The notes below the pieces were generated by a model, which had not been told where the DNA came from, ran no database searches, and saw only the letters and a program-made list of their open reading frames with translations. The position numbers and the translations under genes are program-made. Below are positions 1 through 7,995 of a stretch of 64,000 bases of DNA, piece after piece. The stretch spans positions 109,236 through 173,235 of the forward strand of contig JACRAF010000016.1 of the NCBI GenBank assembly GCA_016213505.1, in the 5' to 3' direction. This stretch comes from Devosia nanyangense (GTDB taxonomy: Bacteria > Pseudomonadota > Alphaproteobacteria > Rhizobiales > Devosiaceae). Within the stretch, counting starts at the first letter, position 1, and every line of letters starts with the position of its first letter.

Positions 1-1
1 C

Positions 2-1003
2 GACGGCGTGGCGACGCCGGAGGGCGTTCTGCGCACCGTCCGCAATCTGCAGGACGTCTCACCTACGGTCTATTTCAACGTCCCCAAGGGATTTGAACTC
101 CTCGTCGGTCACCTCGTTTCGAACGAACAGCTCCGGCAGAATTTCTTCAAACATCTCAAGATACTGCAGTATGCAGGCGCCAGCCTGTCGCAGCATGTCT
201 GGGACAGTCTCGACTCCGCCGCCCGGGACGTGACCGGCGAACGCGTCATGATCATCACCGGCTATGGTTCGACCGAGACGGCGCCCTTCGCCTTCACAAC
301 GACCTGGCCGGTCGACCGCGCCGGACTGGTCGGCCTTCCTGCCGCGGGGCTGGAGATCAAGCTGGTGCCCAATGGTGAGAAGCTGGAGTTGCGCCTGCGT
401 GGCCCCAACGTCACCCCTGGCTACTGGAAACAGCCCGAGCGGACGGCGGAGTCCTTCGACGAGGAGGGCTACTACAAGATCGGCGACGCGCTCAAATTCG
501 TCGATCCGGACGATGTCGGCAAAGGCTTCGTCTTCGACGGCCGGGTCACCGAGGACTTCAAGCTGGCAACCGGCACCTGGGTCAATATGGGCGGCGTGCG
601 TATCGGCGCGATCGGTGCCTGCGCGCCGTTCATCCGCGACGTGGTGCTGTGTGGCCTCGACCGCAACTTCATCGGCGCGCTGATCTTCCCCGATCTCGAG
701 GCGTGCCGCCGTCTGGCGGGGCTGGATGCAGGGGCATCCAACGAGGCGATCGTCGGGCACCCGCTGGTGCGCGATATGTTCCAGACCCGGCTCGACGCCG
801 TGGCGGACGCTGCAACCGGCAGCGCCAGCCGCATCACGAGGGGCATGCTGCTGGCGCGGCCGCCGACGATCGACGCGGGGGAGGTCACCGACAAGGGCTC
901 GATCAACCAACGCGCCGTGATGTCCGCGCGTGCCGAGTTGATGGAAGAGCTCTATGCCGAGCCGCCGCCTGCCCATGTGCTCATCTTCGGGAGTTCGAAA
1001 TGA
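2..1003 (+). CDS. Feruloyl-CoA synthase-like AMP-binding ligase, C-terminal part
   Basis: This is the last 333 codons of an ANL-superfamily acyl/aryl-CoA ligase; the reading frame is already open at the first bases, so the 5' end lies outside the window. The motif GYGSTETAP matches the adenylate-forming A5 motif. GYWKQPERT, YYKIGDA and FDGRVTEDFKL correspond to the hinge region, and EVTDKGSINQRAV carries the C-terminal catalytic lysine in the context typical of feruloyl-CoA synthases. Ligases of this group activate hydroxycinnamates with ATP and CoA. The gene overlaps the thiolase by four bases (ATGA), so they are translationally coupled. The exact substrate (ferulate, coumarate or another aryl acid) is inferred from the family and the neighbours. 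Confidence 0.85.
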   Translation, partial: DGVATPEGVLRTVRNLQDVSPTVYFNVPKGFELLVGHLVSNEQLRQNFFKHLKILQYAGASLSQHVWDSLDSAARDVTGERVMIITGYGSTETAPFAFTTTWPVDRAGLVGLPAAGLEIKLVPNGEKLELRLRGPNVTPGYWKQPERTAESFDEEGYYKIGDALKFVDPDDVGKGFVFDGRVTEDFKLATGTWVNMGGVRIGAIGACAPFIRDVVLCGLDRNFIGALIFPDLEACRRLAGLDAGASNEAIVGHPLVRDMFQTRLDAVADAATGSASRITRGMLLARPPTIDAGEVTDKGSINQRAVMSARAELMEELYAEPPPAHVLIFGSSK

Positions 1004-2247
1004 CGACGCGACCGGCCGGACTGCGCGCGATGTTCGAGGATGCCCATCTGATCGAGGGGGTGCGCACACCCTTCGTCAACTACCGCGGCGCATTCGCCGA
1101 GATTTCGCCGATCGACCTCGGGATCAAGGCGGCGCGAGCGGCGATCGAGAGGGCGGGCGTCGACCCTGCCGATATCGGCACGACGATTGCCGGATCGATG
1201 GCGCAGGCGTCGTTCGACGCTTATGTGACGCCACGTCATATCGGGCTCTATGCCGGCGTGCCGGTCGACCGGCCGGCGCATCTCGTGCAGCGCATCTGCG
1301 GCACGGGCCTCGAGGTGCTGGCGCAGGCGTCCGACATGGTCTCGCTGGGGCGGGCCGAGCTGGTTCTCGGCGTCGGCACGGAATCGATGAGCCGCAACCC
1401 GATCGCCGCCTATACCCACCGCAACGGCTTCTCCCTGGGCCAGGTCGAATTCAAGGACTTCCTCTTTGAAGCACTGATGGACCCGGCCGTGCTCTGCAAC
1501 ATGGGCGACACAGCCGAGAACCTTGCCAGGCAGTACGGCATCTCGCGCGAAGAGGTCGATCGCTTTGCCGAACGCAGTTTCGATCGCGCCATTGCGGCGC
1601 GCGACAAGGGATTGCTGGCCGAGGAGACCGTGCCGGTGGTCACCGAGCGTTTCGAGATCGCAGGCCTCGAGCCACGCGGCATCAAGCTGGGGAAGGGCGT
1701 CGACACAGTGGCCGCGGATAGTCACATCCGGCCGTCGCCCTATGCGGTGCTGGCCAAATTGCGGTCGGCCTTCGGCGGCGTGCAGACCGGCGGCAATTCG
1801 TCGGCGATCGTCGACGGTGCGGCCGCGGCGCTTGTCGGCTCCGCTGACTATGCGAAGTCGCGCGGGCTGAAACCGCTGGCGCGGGTCGTCGCCGGGGTCT
1901 CGGTGGGCGTGCCGCCCGAGATCATGGGCATCGGCCCCGCGCCGGCGATCCGCGCCGTCCTCGATGCCACCGGGCTGACCCTGGATCAGATCGGCCGCAT
2001 CGAGATCAACGAGGCCTTCGGCGCCCAGATCCTGGCCTGCATCCGCGAACTCGGGCTCGACGAGGTCAGGGTCAACGTCAATGGCGGGGCCATTGCCATC
2101 GGCCACCCACTCGGCGCGACCGGTGTGCGGCTGGCGATCACGCTGGCGCGCGAACTGCGCCGCTCCGGCCTGCGCTACGGCATCGCCTCGGCCTGCATCG
2201 GTGGCGGGCAGGGGATCGCACTGCTCATCGAGAATCCGGAGGCCTGA
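1000..2247 (+). CDS. Acetyl-CoA acetyltransferase family thiolase
   Basis: A 415-residue thiolase that would cleave a 3-ketoacyl-CoA with CoA to give acetyl-CoA and a shortened acyl-CoA. The nucleophilic cysteine is Cys100 in QRICGTGLEV. The C-terminal half has NEAFGAQ, the GHPLGATG histidine loop and the second cysteine in SACIGGGQG, so all the thiolase active-site elements are present. The ATG at 1000 overlaps the ligase stop and gives a normal family length. An upstream in-frame extension back to 649 would lie inside the ligase and is not credible. With the ligase before it and the dehydrogenase after it, it fits beta-oxidative shortening of an aryl-propenoyl side chain. Confidence 0.9.
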   Translation: MTTRPAGLRAMFEDAHLIEGVRTPFVNYRGAFAEISPIDLGIKAARAAIERAGVDPADIGTTIAGSMAQASFDAYVTPRHIGLYAGVPVDRPAHLVQRICGTGLEVLAQASDMVSLGRAELVLGVGTESMSRNPIAAYTHRNGFSLGQVEFKDFLFEALMDPAVLCNMGDTAENLARQYGISREEVDRFAERSFDRAIAARDKGLLAEETVPVVTERFEIAGLEPRGIKLGKGVDTVAADSHIRPSPYAVLAKLRSAFGGVQTGGNSSAIVDGAAAALVGSADYAKSRGLKPLARVVAGVSVGVPPEIMGIGPAPAIRAVLDATGLTLDQIGRIEINEAFGAQILACIRELGLDEVRVNVNGGAIAIGHPLGATGVRLAITLARELRRSGLRYGIASACIGGGQGIALLIENPEA

Positions 2248-2249
2248 GC

Positions 2250-2993
2250 ATGGAGATCAACGGCGCGGCGGCGATCGTCACCGGCGGCAGTTCGGGCCTC
2301 GGCGCCGCCACGGCGAGAGCCCTGGCCGCGAAGGGCGCGCGCGTCGCCATTTTCGATCTCAACGAAGCGGGGGAGGCGCTGGCAAACGAAATCGGCGGCG
2401 TCTTCGCGCGCTGCGATGTCGCCGACGCGGCGAGGGTAACGGCGGCCCTGGCGATTGGCCGCTCCGCCCATGGCACGCCGCGCATCCTGATCAATTGCGC
2501 CGGCATCGGTGGGGCGGGCCGCGTCGTCGGGCGCGATGGCCCGATGCCGCTCGAGGCGTTCGAGAAAATCATCCGCGTCAATCTCATCGGCACCTTCAAT
2601 GTGATGCGGCTCGCGGCCGCCGAGATGTCCGCGGCCGGGGCAGGCGGCGTCATCGTCTCGACCTCGTCCGTCGCCGCCTTCGAAGGACAGATCGGGCAGG
2701 CCGCCTATGCCGCATCCAAGGGCGGCATCGCGGCGCTGACGCTGCCGGTGGCACGTGAACTGGCCCGTTTCGGCATCCGGGTTCTGACCATTGCGCCGGG
2801 CCTGTTCAAGACGCCGCTCTTGGCCGAGCTGCCGCAAGAGACACAGGACGCGCTTGGCGCGGCGATCCCCTACCCGGCCCGTCTCGGCGATCCTGCCGAG
2901 TTTGCCCAGCTGGTCATCGCCATGGTCGAGAACGACTACCTCAACGGCGAGACCGTGCGGCTCGACGGCGCGCTCCGCATGCAGCCAAAATAG
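2250..2993 (+). CDS. SDR dehydrogenase, 3-hydroxyacyl-CoA dehydrogenase type 2-like
   Basis: A 247-residue classical short-chain dehydrogenase. The cofactor motif TGGSSGLG is at residues 11-18, FDLN at the end of strand 2 favours NAD(H), NCAG follows strand 4, and the catalytic serine and YAASKGG motif lie near residues 140-158. The order of motifs, including the insert around GGAGRVVGRDGP, resembles HSD10-type 3-hydroxyacyl-CoA dehydrogenases. It starts two bases after the thiolase stop, so it belongs to the same operon. The likely role is oxidation of the 3-hydroxyacyl-CoA made by a hydratase before thiolysis. The substrate is inferred. Confidence 0.87.
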   Translation: MEINGAAAIVTGGSSGLGAATARALAAKGARVAIFDLNEAGEALANEIGGVFARCDVADAARVTAALAIGRSAHGTPRILINCAGIGGAGRVVGRDGPMPLEAFEKIIRVNLIGTFNVMRLAAAEMSAAGAGGVIVSTSSVAAFEGQIGQAAYAASKGGIAALTLPVARELARFGIRVLTIAPGLFKTPLLAELPQETQDALGAAIPYPARLGDPAEFAQLVIAMVENDYLNGETVRLDGALRMQPK

Positions 2994-3001
2994 GACCAGC
3001 G

Positions 3002-3421
3002 ATGCTCACCAACCGGCGCGACGTGGAGATCGAATTCGGCGACTGCGACCCCGCCGGCATCGTCTACTATCCGAACTATTTCCGCATGTTCGATGCCTCG
3101 ACAGCACATCTCTTCGAGGCCGCACTCGGCATGAAGAAAATTGTCTGGATCAGGCGCTTCGATATCGTCGGCATCCCGGTGGTCGAAACCGGCGCGACCT
3201 TCACCAAGCCGTCGCGCTTCGGTGACGTGGTGAGCATCGAAACCGGCGTGACCGAACTGAAACGCACGAGCTTCGTGGTCGGCCACCGGCTGTTCAACAA
3301 CGGTGGCCTCGCGATCGAAGCGCGCGAGGTTCGCGTCTGGGCGTCGATCGACCCGGACCATCCCGAGCGCATCAAATCCCGGCCAATCCCGCCGGAGGTG
3401 ATCGCCGCGCTGTCGCGCTAA
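3002..3421 (+). CDS. Acyl-CoA thioesterase, 4-hydroxybenzoyl-CoA thioesterase family
   Basis: A 139-residue single hotdog-fold protein. The N-terminal GDCDPAGIVYYPNYFRMFD matches the signature of 4-hydroxybenzoyl-CoA thioesterases, including the catalytic aspartate followed by an Ala-Gly helix. It would hydrolyse an aryl- or acyl-CoA to the free acid and CoA, for example releasing a hydroxybenzoate after side-chain removal. The start lies eight bases after the dehydrogenase stop. Its 3' end overlaps the convergent marR gene by four bases. Small hotdog enzymes have broad specificity, so the aromatic substrate rests on context. Confidence 0.87.
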   Translation: MLTNRRDVEIEFGDCDPAGIVYYPNYFRMFDASTAHLFEAALGMKKIVWIRRFDIVGIPVVETGATFTKPSRFGDVVSIETGVTELKRTSFVVGHRLFNNGGLAIEAREVRVWASIDPDHPERIKSRPIPPEVIAALSR

Positions 3422-3879
3422 TCCTTGGCGACGAGCCGGTCGAGCAGGGCGAGAAGCTGGTCCCGGGCCTCGGGTCCGCCAAGTCTCGTCACCCATCTGG
3501 CTTCGAACTCCGACTGTGTCTTCCTGAGCCTGGTCATCATCTCCTTGCCCAGAGATGTCAGGAACAGCGCATGCGACCGCCGGTCGCCCGCCGGCAGACG
3601 CCGTTCCGTGAAGCCGCGCGCCTCCAGCCCATTGATCAAGGCCACGAAGTTGGCGCGTTTGATGCCGAGCGCGTGGGCGATCTCGGTCTGCTTGCTGCCC
3701 GGATTGTCGGCGATCAGCGCCAGCACGGAAAACTCGGCCGGCCTGAGGTCGAACTCGGCGAAGTGCAGATTGAACTGCTGAAAGATATGCATCTGCGCTC
3801 GTCGCAGCCGATAGCCGACGATGCCGCTGACCGTCTCGGTCTTGAAGCGCTTCCGAACCGGCGTCTTCACGTCATCCAT
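3418..3879 (-). CDS. MarR family transcriptional regulator
   Basis: A 153-residue MarR-type winged-helix protein. The recognition region is KQTEIAHALGIKRANFVALINGLEARGF, interrupted by no gaps, and the wing carries RRLPAGDRRSHALFLTSLG, both classic for the family. It converges on the thioesterase gene and diverges from the crotonase gene. A 17-bp palindrome lies in the divergent gap, about 110 bp upstream of this start. MarR repressors of hydroxycinnamate operons, such as CouR in Rhodopseudomonas, are released by the CoA thioester. A similar acyl-CoA-responsive role is plausible here but is inferred from context. Confidence 0.9.
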   Translation of the reverse strand: MDDVKTPVRKRFKTETVSGIVGYRLRRAQMHIFQQFNLHFAEFDLRPAEFSVLALIADNPGSKQTEIAHALGIKRANFVALINGLEARGFTERRLPAGDRRSHALFLTSLGKEMMTRLRKTQSEFEARWVTRLGGPEARDQLLALLDRLVAKD

Positions 3880-3987
3880 CGCGACTCATTGCGCTCGTCC
3901 CACTCAGGGTACCTCCATCCGCAGGGCTTTCGCGGCGGGCAAAAAAGGAAATCGCCGAACCATGCGTCACGCTCTGGCCCCGCAGAT

Positions 3988-4004
3988 TGTTATATAGTAG
4001 AACA
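3988..4004. promoter_or_regulatory. Probable MarR operator
   Basis: TGTTATATAGTAGAACA is an imperfect palindrome in which TGTT.TA...TA.AACA is symmetric. It is AT-rich in a GC-rich stretch, lies in the marR-crotonase divergent gap, and overlaps a possible -10 (TATAGT, 3993-3998) for the crotonase gene. This is what a dimeric MarR repressor would bind. Confidence 0.6.
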
Positions 4005-4043
4005 TTCTTCGGCGATGATCAAAATGTGCCTGGAGCCCCGCAG

Positions 4044-4817
4044 GTGAGCAGCGACGAACCGGTCCTGGAGACACATATCGAGGGGCCAGTCGCCTTTCTT
4101 GCGTTCAACCGCCCGGCCAAGCGCAATGCCATCAATGACCGTACGGTTGACGCCCTGCAGGCCTTCTTTGGCGCCGTGCCGGATGGCGTGCGGGTCGTCG
4201 TGCTCTCCGGCAATGGCGGGCATTTCTCCGCCGGCCTCGATCTGAGCGAGCAGGTGCAACGCGAGCCGCAGGCCGTGATGCGCCACTCGCGCAACTGGCA
4301 CGCGGTGACCAACCTCATCCAGTTCGGCGGTGTGCCGGTCGTCGCCGTAATGAGCGGTGCAGTTATGGGTGGCGGGCTGGAGATCGCGGCGGCCTGTCAC
4401 GTTCGGGTGGCGGAGTCGGGGACGCTGTTCCGCATGCCGGAAGCGCAGCGAGGCATCTTTGTCGGCGGCGGCGCAACTGTCCGGCTATCGGCCATCATCG
4501 GCGCCGACCGGCTGACCGAGATGATGTTGACCGGCCGGACCTATTCCGCCGAAGAGGGCCATCAGCTCGGCCTCGCGCACTACCTCGTGGGCCAAGGCGA
4601 GGGGCTGGAAAAGACTCGGGAACTGGCGCTGCAGATTGCCGGCAACTCCACCACCATCAACTACCTCATCATCCAGTCGATCGCCCGGATCGCCAGGATG
4701 CCCGCCGAGGACGGGCTCTATGCGGAAAGCCTCGCGGCGGCACTGAGTCAGACCGGCGCCGATGCCGAAGAAGGGCTGCGGGCGTTCCTCGAAAAGCGCA
4801 AGCCGCGCTTCGCCTGA
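4044..4817 (+). CDS. Enoyl-CoA hydratase/isomerase family protein (crotonase)
   Basis: A crotonase-fold protein of 257 residues if started at the GTG at 4044, which has GGAG about eight bases upstream. An ATG at 3987 is in frame, but it sits at the edge of the MarR palindrome and is less likely. Oxyanion-hole segments are GHFSAGLDL and GAVMGGGLEIAAA. MPEAQRGIFVGGGA follows, where hydratases carry catalytic acid residues. It could hydrate an aryl-propenoyl-CoA or act as a hydratase-lyase. Which of these cannot be decided from sequence alone. It is the first gene after the divergent operator and precedes the TRAP transporter genes. Confidence 0.85.
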   Translation: MSSDEPVLETHIEGPVAFLAFNRPAKRNAINDRTVDALQAFFGAVPDGVRVVVLSGNGGHFSAGLDLSEQVQREPQAVMRHSRNWHAVTNLIQFGGVPVVAVMSGAVMGGGLEIAAACHVRVAESGTLFRMPEAQRGIFVGGGATVRLSAIIGADRLTEMMLTGRTYSAEEGHQLGLAHYLVGQGEGLEKTRELALQIAGNSTTINYLIIQSIARIARMPAEDGLYAESLAAALSQTGADAEEGLRAFLEKRKPRFA

Positions 4818-4932
4818 GGAGACGAAGCCGGAGGGAGACACATAACCCCCAGGATATGGAATCGTCGAGGAATATCATTATCCGGCAGGGGGCCGGCGAG
4901 CCATCATGGGAGACGGGGAGGGGACACCTGAA

Positions 4933-5469
4933 ATGGACGAGACTGTCGTTGGCCGCTTCGTCTTCGGCATCGCCAAACTGGCTGCGATCGCCGGTGGACT
5001 GGTGCTGACTGCACTCGTCCTGCTGATGGTCTTCAGCGTCATCGGCCGCGCCCTCATCTGGGCCGGCCTGAGTTCCATCCATGGCGACTACGAACTGGTC
5101 GAAGCCGGCGTCGGCTTTGCCATTTTCGCCTTCCTTCCATGGGCCCACCTGACCCGTGGGCACGCCATCGTCAGCATCTTCACCGATTTTGCCGGCGCCC
5201 GCATCAACGCCTGGATCCTCGTCGTAACCGATGGGCTGATGCTGGTCGTGGCGGCGTTCCTCACGTGGCGGCACGGCCTCGGAACCATCGACAAGTTCAA
5301 CTATGGCGAGACGACGCTGCTGCTGCGGATGCCGCTCTGGTGGAGCTACGCGGCGGGTCTGGTTGGCGCCGGCGCCTTCGTCATCGTTGCTGCCTATGTG
5401 CTGGCACGTAGTGTGAGCGTCGCGCTGTCTTCCGATCCGCCGCATCCTGCAAATGGAGCGGGCCATTGA
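4933..5469 (+). CDS. TRAP transporter small permease (DctQ family)
   Basis: A 178-residue inner-membrane protein with four predicted hydrophobic segments and the conserved RGHAIVSIF stretch typical of DctQ small subunits. I chose the ATG at 4933 because a GGGGAGGGG Shine-Dalgarno lies just upstream; an in-frame ATG at 4906 precedes that site. Its stop overlaps the TTG start of the large permease, so the two subunits are coupled. With the DctM and DctP proteins that follow, it forms a secondary, ion-driven importer of an organic acid. Next to the aryl-CoA genes, the cargo is probably an aromatic or other carboxylate. Confidence 0.85.
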   Translation: MDETVVGRFVFGIAKLAAIAGGLVLTALVLLMVFSVIGRALIWAGLSSIHGDYELVEAGVGFAIFAFLPWAHLTRGHAIVSIFTDFAGARINAWILVVTDGLMLVVAAFLTWRHGLGTIDKFNYGETTLLLRMPLWWSYAAGLVGAGAFVIVAAYVLARSVSVALSSDPPHPANGAGH

Positions 5470-6788
5470 GCAACATCGAGTTGGGCCTCTGGTCCTTCCC
5501 TGTCGTCCTGCTGCTGATCTTTCTGCGCCTGCCCATCGGGCTGGCCATGCTGATCGTCGGCGTCGGCGGCTCCTGGCTGATCACCGGCTCGATCAATCCG
5601 ATGATGGCGCAGTTCAAGAGTCTGACCCACGGGACCTTTGCCAATTACTCGCTGTCGGTGGTCCCGCTGTTTCTTCTGATGGGGCAGTTCGCCACCATCG
5701 GCGGCATGTCGGCCGCGCTGTTCAAGGCTGCGGCGACCTGGCTGGGGCACCGCAAGGGCGGCGTCGCGATGGCGGCCATCGGCGCCTGTGCCGGGTTCGG
5801 CGCGATCTGCGGCTCGTCGCTGGCGACCGCGGCGACCATGGGGCAGGTAGCCCTGCCGGAACTGAGGAAGTATGGCTATTCCGGTGCGCTTGCGACCGGC
5901 ACGCTGGCCGCCGGCGGCACGCTCGGCATCCTCATTCCGCCGTCCATCATTCTCGTCATCTACGCCATCCTCACCGAGCAGAACATCGCCAAGCTGTTCA
6001 TGGCGGCGTTCGTCCCGGGCATCCTCGCCGCCATCGGCTACATGATCGTCATTGCCATCGTGGTGCGCCTGAAACCGCAATCGGCGGGCCAGCGCGAACG
6101 CGCGTCGCGCAGCGAACGGATTGCCGCGCTTGCCGGCGTATGGCCGGTGCTGCTGGTCTTCATCGTCGTCATCGGCGGCATCTATGGCGGCATCTTCACA
6201 CCGACCGAAGCGGCGGCGATCGGGGCAGCGGGCACTGGGGTCATCGCCCTGGTCAATCGCGGCTTGACCGGGAAGAGCGTCACCGAAGCGATGCTCGCCA
6301 CCGCCTCGTCGACGGCCATGATCTTTCTCATCGTTCTGGGTGCGGCGGCGCTCAACAGCTTCCTCGCCATGTCGCAGCTACCGCAATTCGCGGCGAGCTG
6401 GGTGACGGCTCAGGGCTTCAATCCCTGGGTGGTGCTGGTGGCGATCCTCATCCTTTATCTCATCCTCGGCTGCGTCATGGATTCACTGTCGATGATCCTG
6501 CTGACCATCCCGATCGTCTTTCCGATGGTGACGGCGCTCGATTTCGGGCTGCCGCCCGACGAATTCGCCATCTGGTTCGGCATTCTAGTGCTGATCGTGG
6601 TGGAGGTGGGGCTGATCACCCCACCGGTCGGGATGAACCTCTTCGTCATCAATTCAATGGCCAAGCAGACCTCGCTCGGTCAGACCTACAGGGGCGTGCT
6701 GCCCTTCGTTTGGAGCGACCTGATCCGGACCGCGATCCTCACCGCATTTCCGGTCATCAGCCTGTTCCTCGTACGCTTGCTGTTTTGA
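5466..6788 (+). CDS. TRAP transporter large permease (DctM family)
   Basis: A 440-residue polytopic membrane protein of normal DctM length, with about twelve hydrophobic segments. Family signatures include GSSLATAATMG near residue 120, the GTLGILIPPSIILVIYA stretch, TPTEAAAIGA, and the C-terminal VEVGLITPPVGMNLFVI segment. It carries the transport pathway of the TRAP system. It starts with TTG at 5466 inside the DctQ stop codon (TTGA). There is a 77-base gap before the binding-protein gene. Confidence 0.92.
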   Translation: MSNIELGLWSFPVVLLLIFLRLPIGLAMLIVGVGGSWLITGSINPMMAQFKSLTHGTFANYSLSVVPLFLLMGQFATIGGMSAALFKAAATWLGHRKGGVAMAAIGACAGFGAICGSSLATAATMGQVALPELRKYGYSGALATGTLAAGGTLGILIPPSIILVIYAILTEQNIAKLFMAAFVPGILAAIGYMIVIAIVVRLKPQSAGQRERASRSERIAALAGVWPVLLVFIVVIGGIYGGIFTPTEAAAIGAAGTGVIALVNRGLTGKSVTEAMLATASSTAMIFLIVLGAAALNSFLAMSQLPQFAASWVTAQGFNPWVVLVAILILYLILGCVMDSLSMILLTIPIVFPMVTALDFGLPPDEFAIWFGILVLIVVEVGLITPPVGMNLFVINSMAKQTSLGQTYRGVLPFVWSDLIRTAILTAFPVISLFLVRLLF

Positions 6789-6865
6789 CGATCCGCCGGA
6801 GAGCGGAGTTTGAGGACTGGTTTAGGACTGCACGCAGCGCGCGTGCGCAACAGGGAGAGAGTACC

Positions 6866-7894
6866 ATGAAGACGATCAGATCGATCTTAGTCGGCGCCAT
6901 GGCCGCCGCGCTGCTGACGGGCGGCGCGATGGCGCAGGAGTTCACGTTCCGGGTGCATCAGATGCTGCCGGCGCAGGCCACGATTCCGGCCACGGCGATC
7001 GAGCCTTGGGTCAAGCGCGTCGAGGAGCAGTCGGGCGGCCGCCTGAAGTTCGAGCTCTATCCGGCCATGCAGCTCGGCGGCGCACCGCCGACGCTGTTCG
7101 ATCAGGCCAAGGACGGCGTCGTCGACATCATCTGGACCGTGCTCGGCTACACCCCCGGCCGCTTCCCCAAATCGGAAGTGTTCGAGCTGCCGTTCATGGC
7201 GACCGATCCAGCGTCCACCTCGGTGGCGTTCCAGAAATATGTCGAAGCCAACGCCATGGACGAATTCGCCGGCGTTCACCTGATCGCCGTCCATACCCAC
7301 GGCCCCGGCCTCTTCCACACCAAATCGCCGGTGACCAAGCTCGAGGATCTCAAGGGCATGAAGATCCGCGGTGGCTCGCGCATCATCTCCGACATGCTTG
7401 GGCGCCTCGGCGCCGAACCGATCGGCATGCCGGTGCCCGCCGTGACCGAGGCGCTGTCCAAGGGCGTGATCGACGGCACGACGATCCCGTGGGAGGTGAC
7501 TCCCTCGCTCAAGGTCGCCGAACTGGTCAAGAACCACACCGGCTTCTCCGGCGCGAACGGGCTCTACACCCAGACCTTCGCCTTCGTCATGAACCTCGAC
7601 AAGTACAACGCGCTTCCCGACGACCTCAAGGCGATCATCGATGCCAACTCGGGCGTCGACGTCGCCCGGGCCTTCGGTGAGGCGATGGCCGCTGGCGACG
7701 TGCGGGGCCTCAAGATCGCCACCGATCTGGGCAACAACATCATCACCCTCGACGACGCCGAAACCGCGCGCTGGAAGGCTGCGGCGCAGGCGACGATCGA
7801 CCAGTGGTTCACGGACGCTGCGGCCGCCGGCATCGATGGCAAGGCGCTCTACGCCAAGGCGACCGAACTCGTCGCGGCCGAATCCGCCAAATAG
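6866..7894 (+). CDS. TRAP transporter substrate-binding protein (DctP family)
   Basis: A 342-residue periplasmic binding protein. A Sec signal peptide of about 23 residues ends at GGAMAQE. The mature protein has the DctP features of a long N-terminal lobe followed by LEDLKGMKIRGG and the arginine-bearing segment that binds carboxylates. The ATG at 6866 follows a GGGAGAGAG Shine-Dalgarno. The longer open frame upstream runs through the DctM gene and is rejected. DctP usually precedes or follows DctQM, so this is a standard three-component system. The substrate is unknown but should be a carboxylate, probably one fed to the adjacent CoA ligase. Confidence 0.9.
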   Translation: MKTIRSILVGAMAAALLTGGAMAQEFTFRVHQMLPAQATIPATAIEPWVKRVEEQSGGRLKFELYPAMQLGGAPPTLFDQAKDGVVDIIWTVLGYTPGRFPKSEVFELPFMATDPASTSVAFQKYVEANAMDEFAGVHLIAVHTHGPGLFHTKSPVTKLEDLKGMKIRGGSRIISDMLGRLGAEPIGMPVPAVTEALSKGVIDGTTIPWEVTPSLKVAELVKNHTGFSGANGLYTQTFAFVMNLDKYNALPDDLKAIIDANSGVDVARAFGEAMAAGDVRGLKIATDLGNNIITLDDAETARWKAAAQATIDQWFTDAAAAGIDGKALYAKATELVAAESAK

Positions 7895-7904
7895 TCGCAT
7901 CGGG

Positions 7905-7926
7905 GAAGGGCGCTTCGGCGCCCTTC
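7905..7926 (+). terminator. Hairpin after the TRAP operon
   Basis: A perfect 9-bp stem with a TTCG tetraloop starts ten bases after the dctP stop. No T-run follows, so it is a weak intrinsic terminator at best. It could instead protect the 3' end or reduce read-through into the methyltransferase gene. Confidence 0.45.
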
Positions 7927-7995
7927 TCCGCCAGCCCGGTCGCCCACCGCGATGGCCGTCGCTGTGCCAACAAACCCGATCCGGAGGAGACGATC

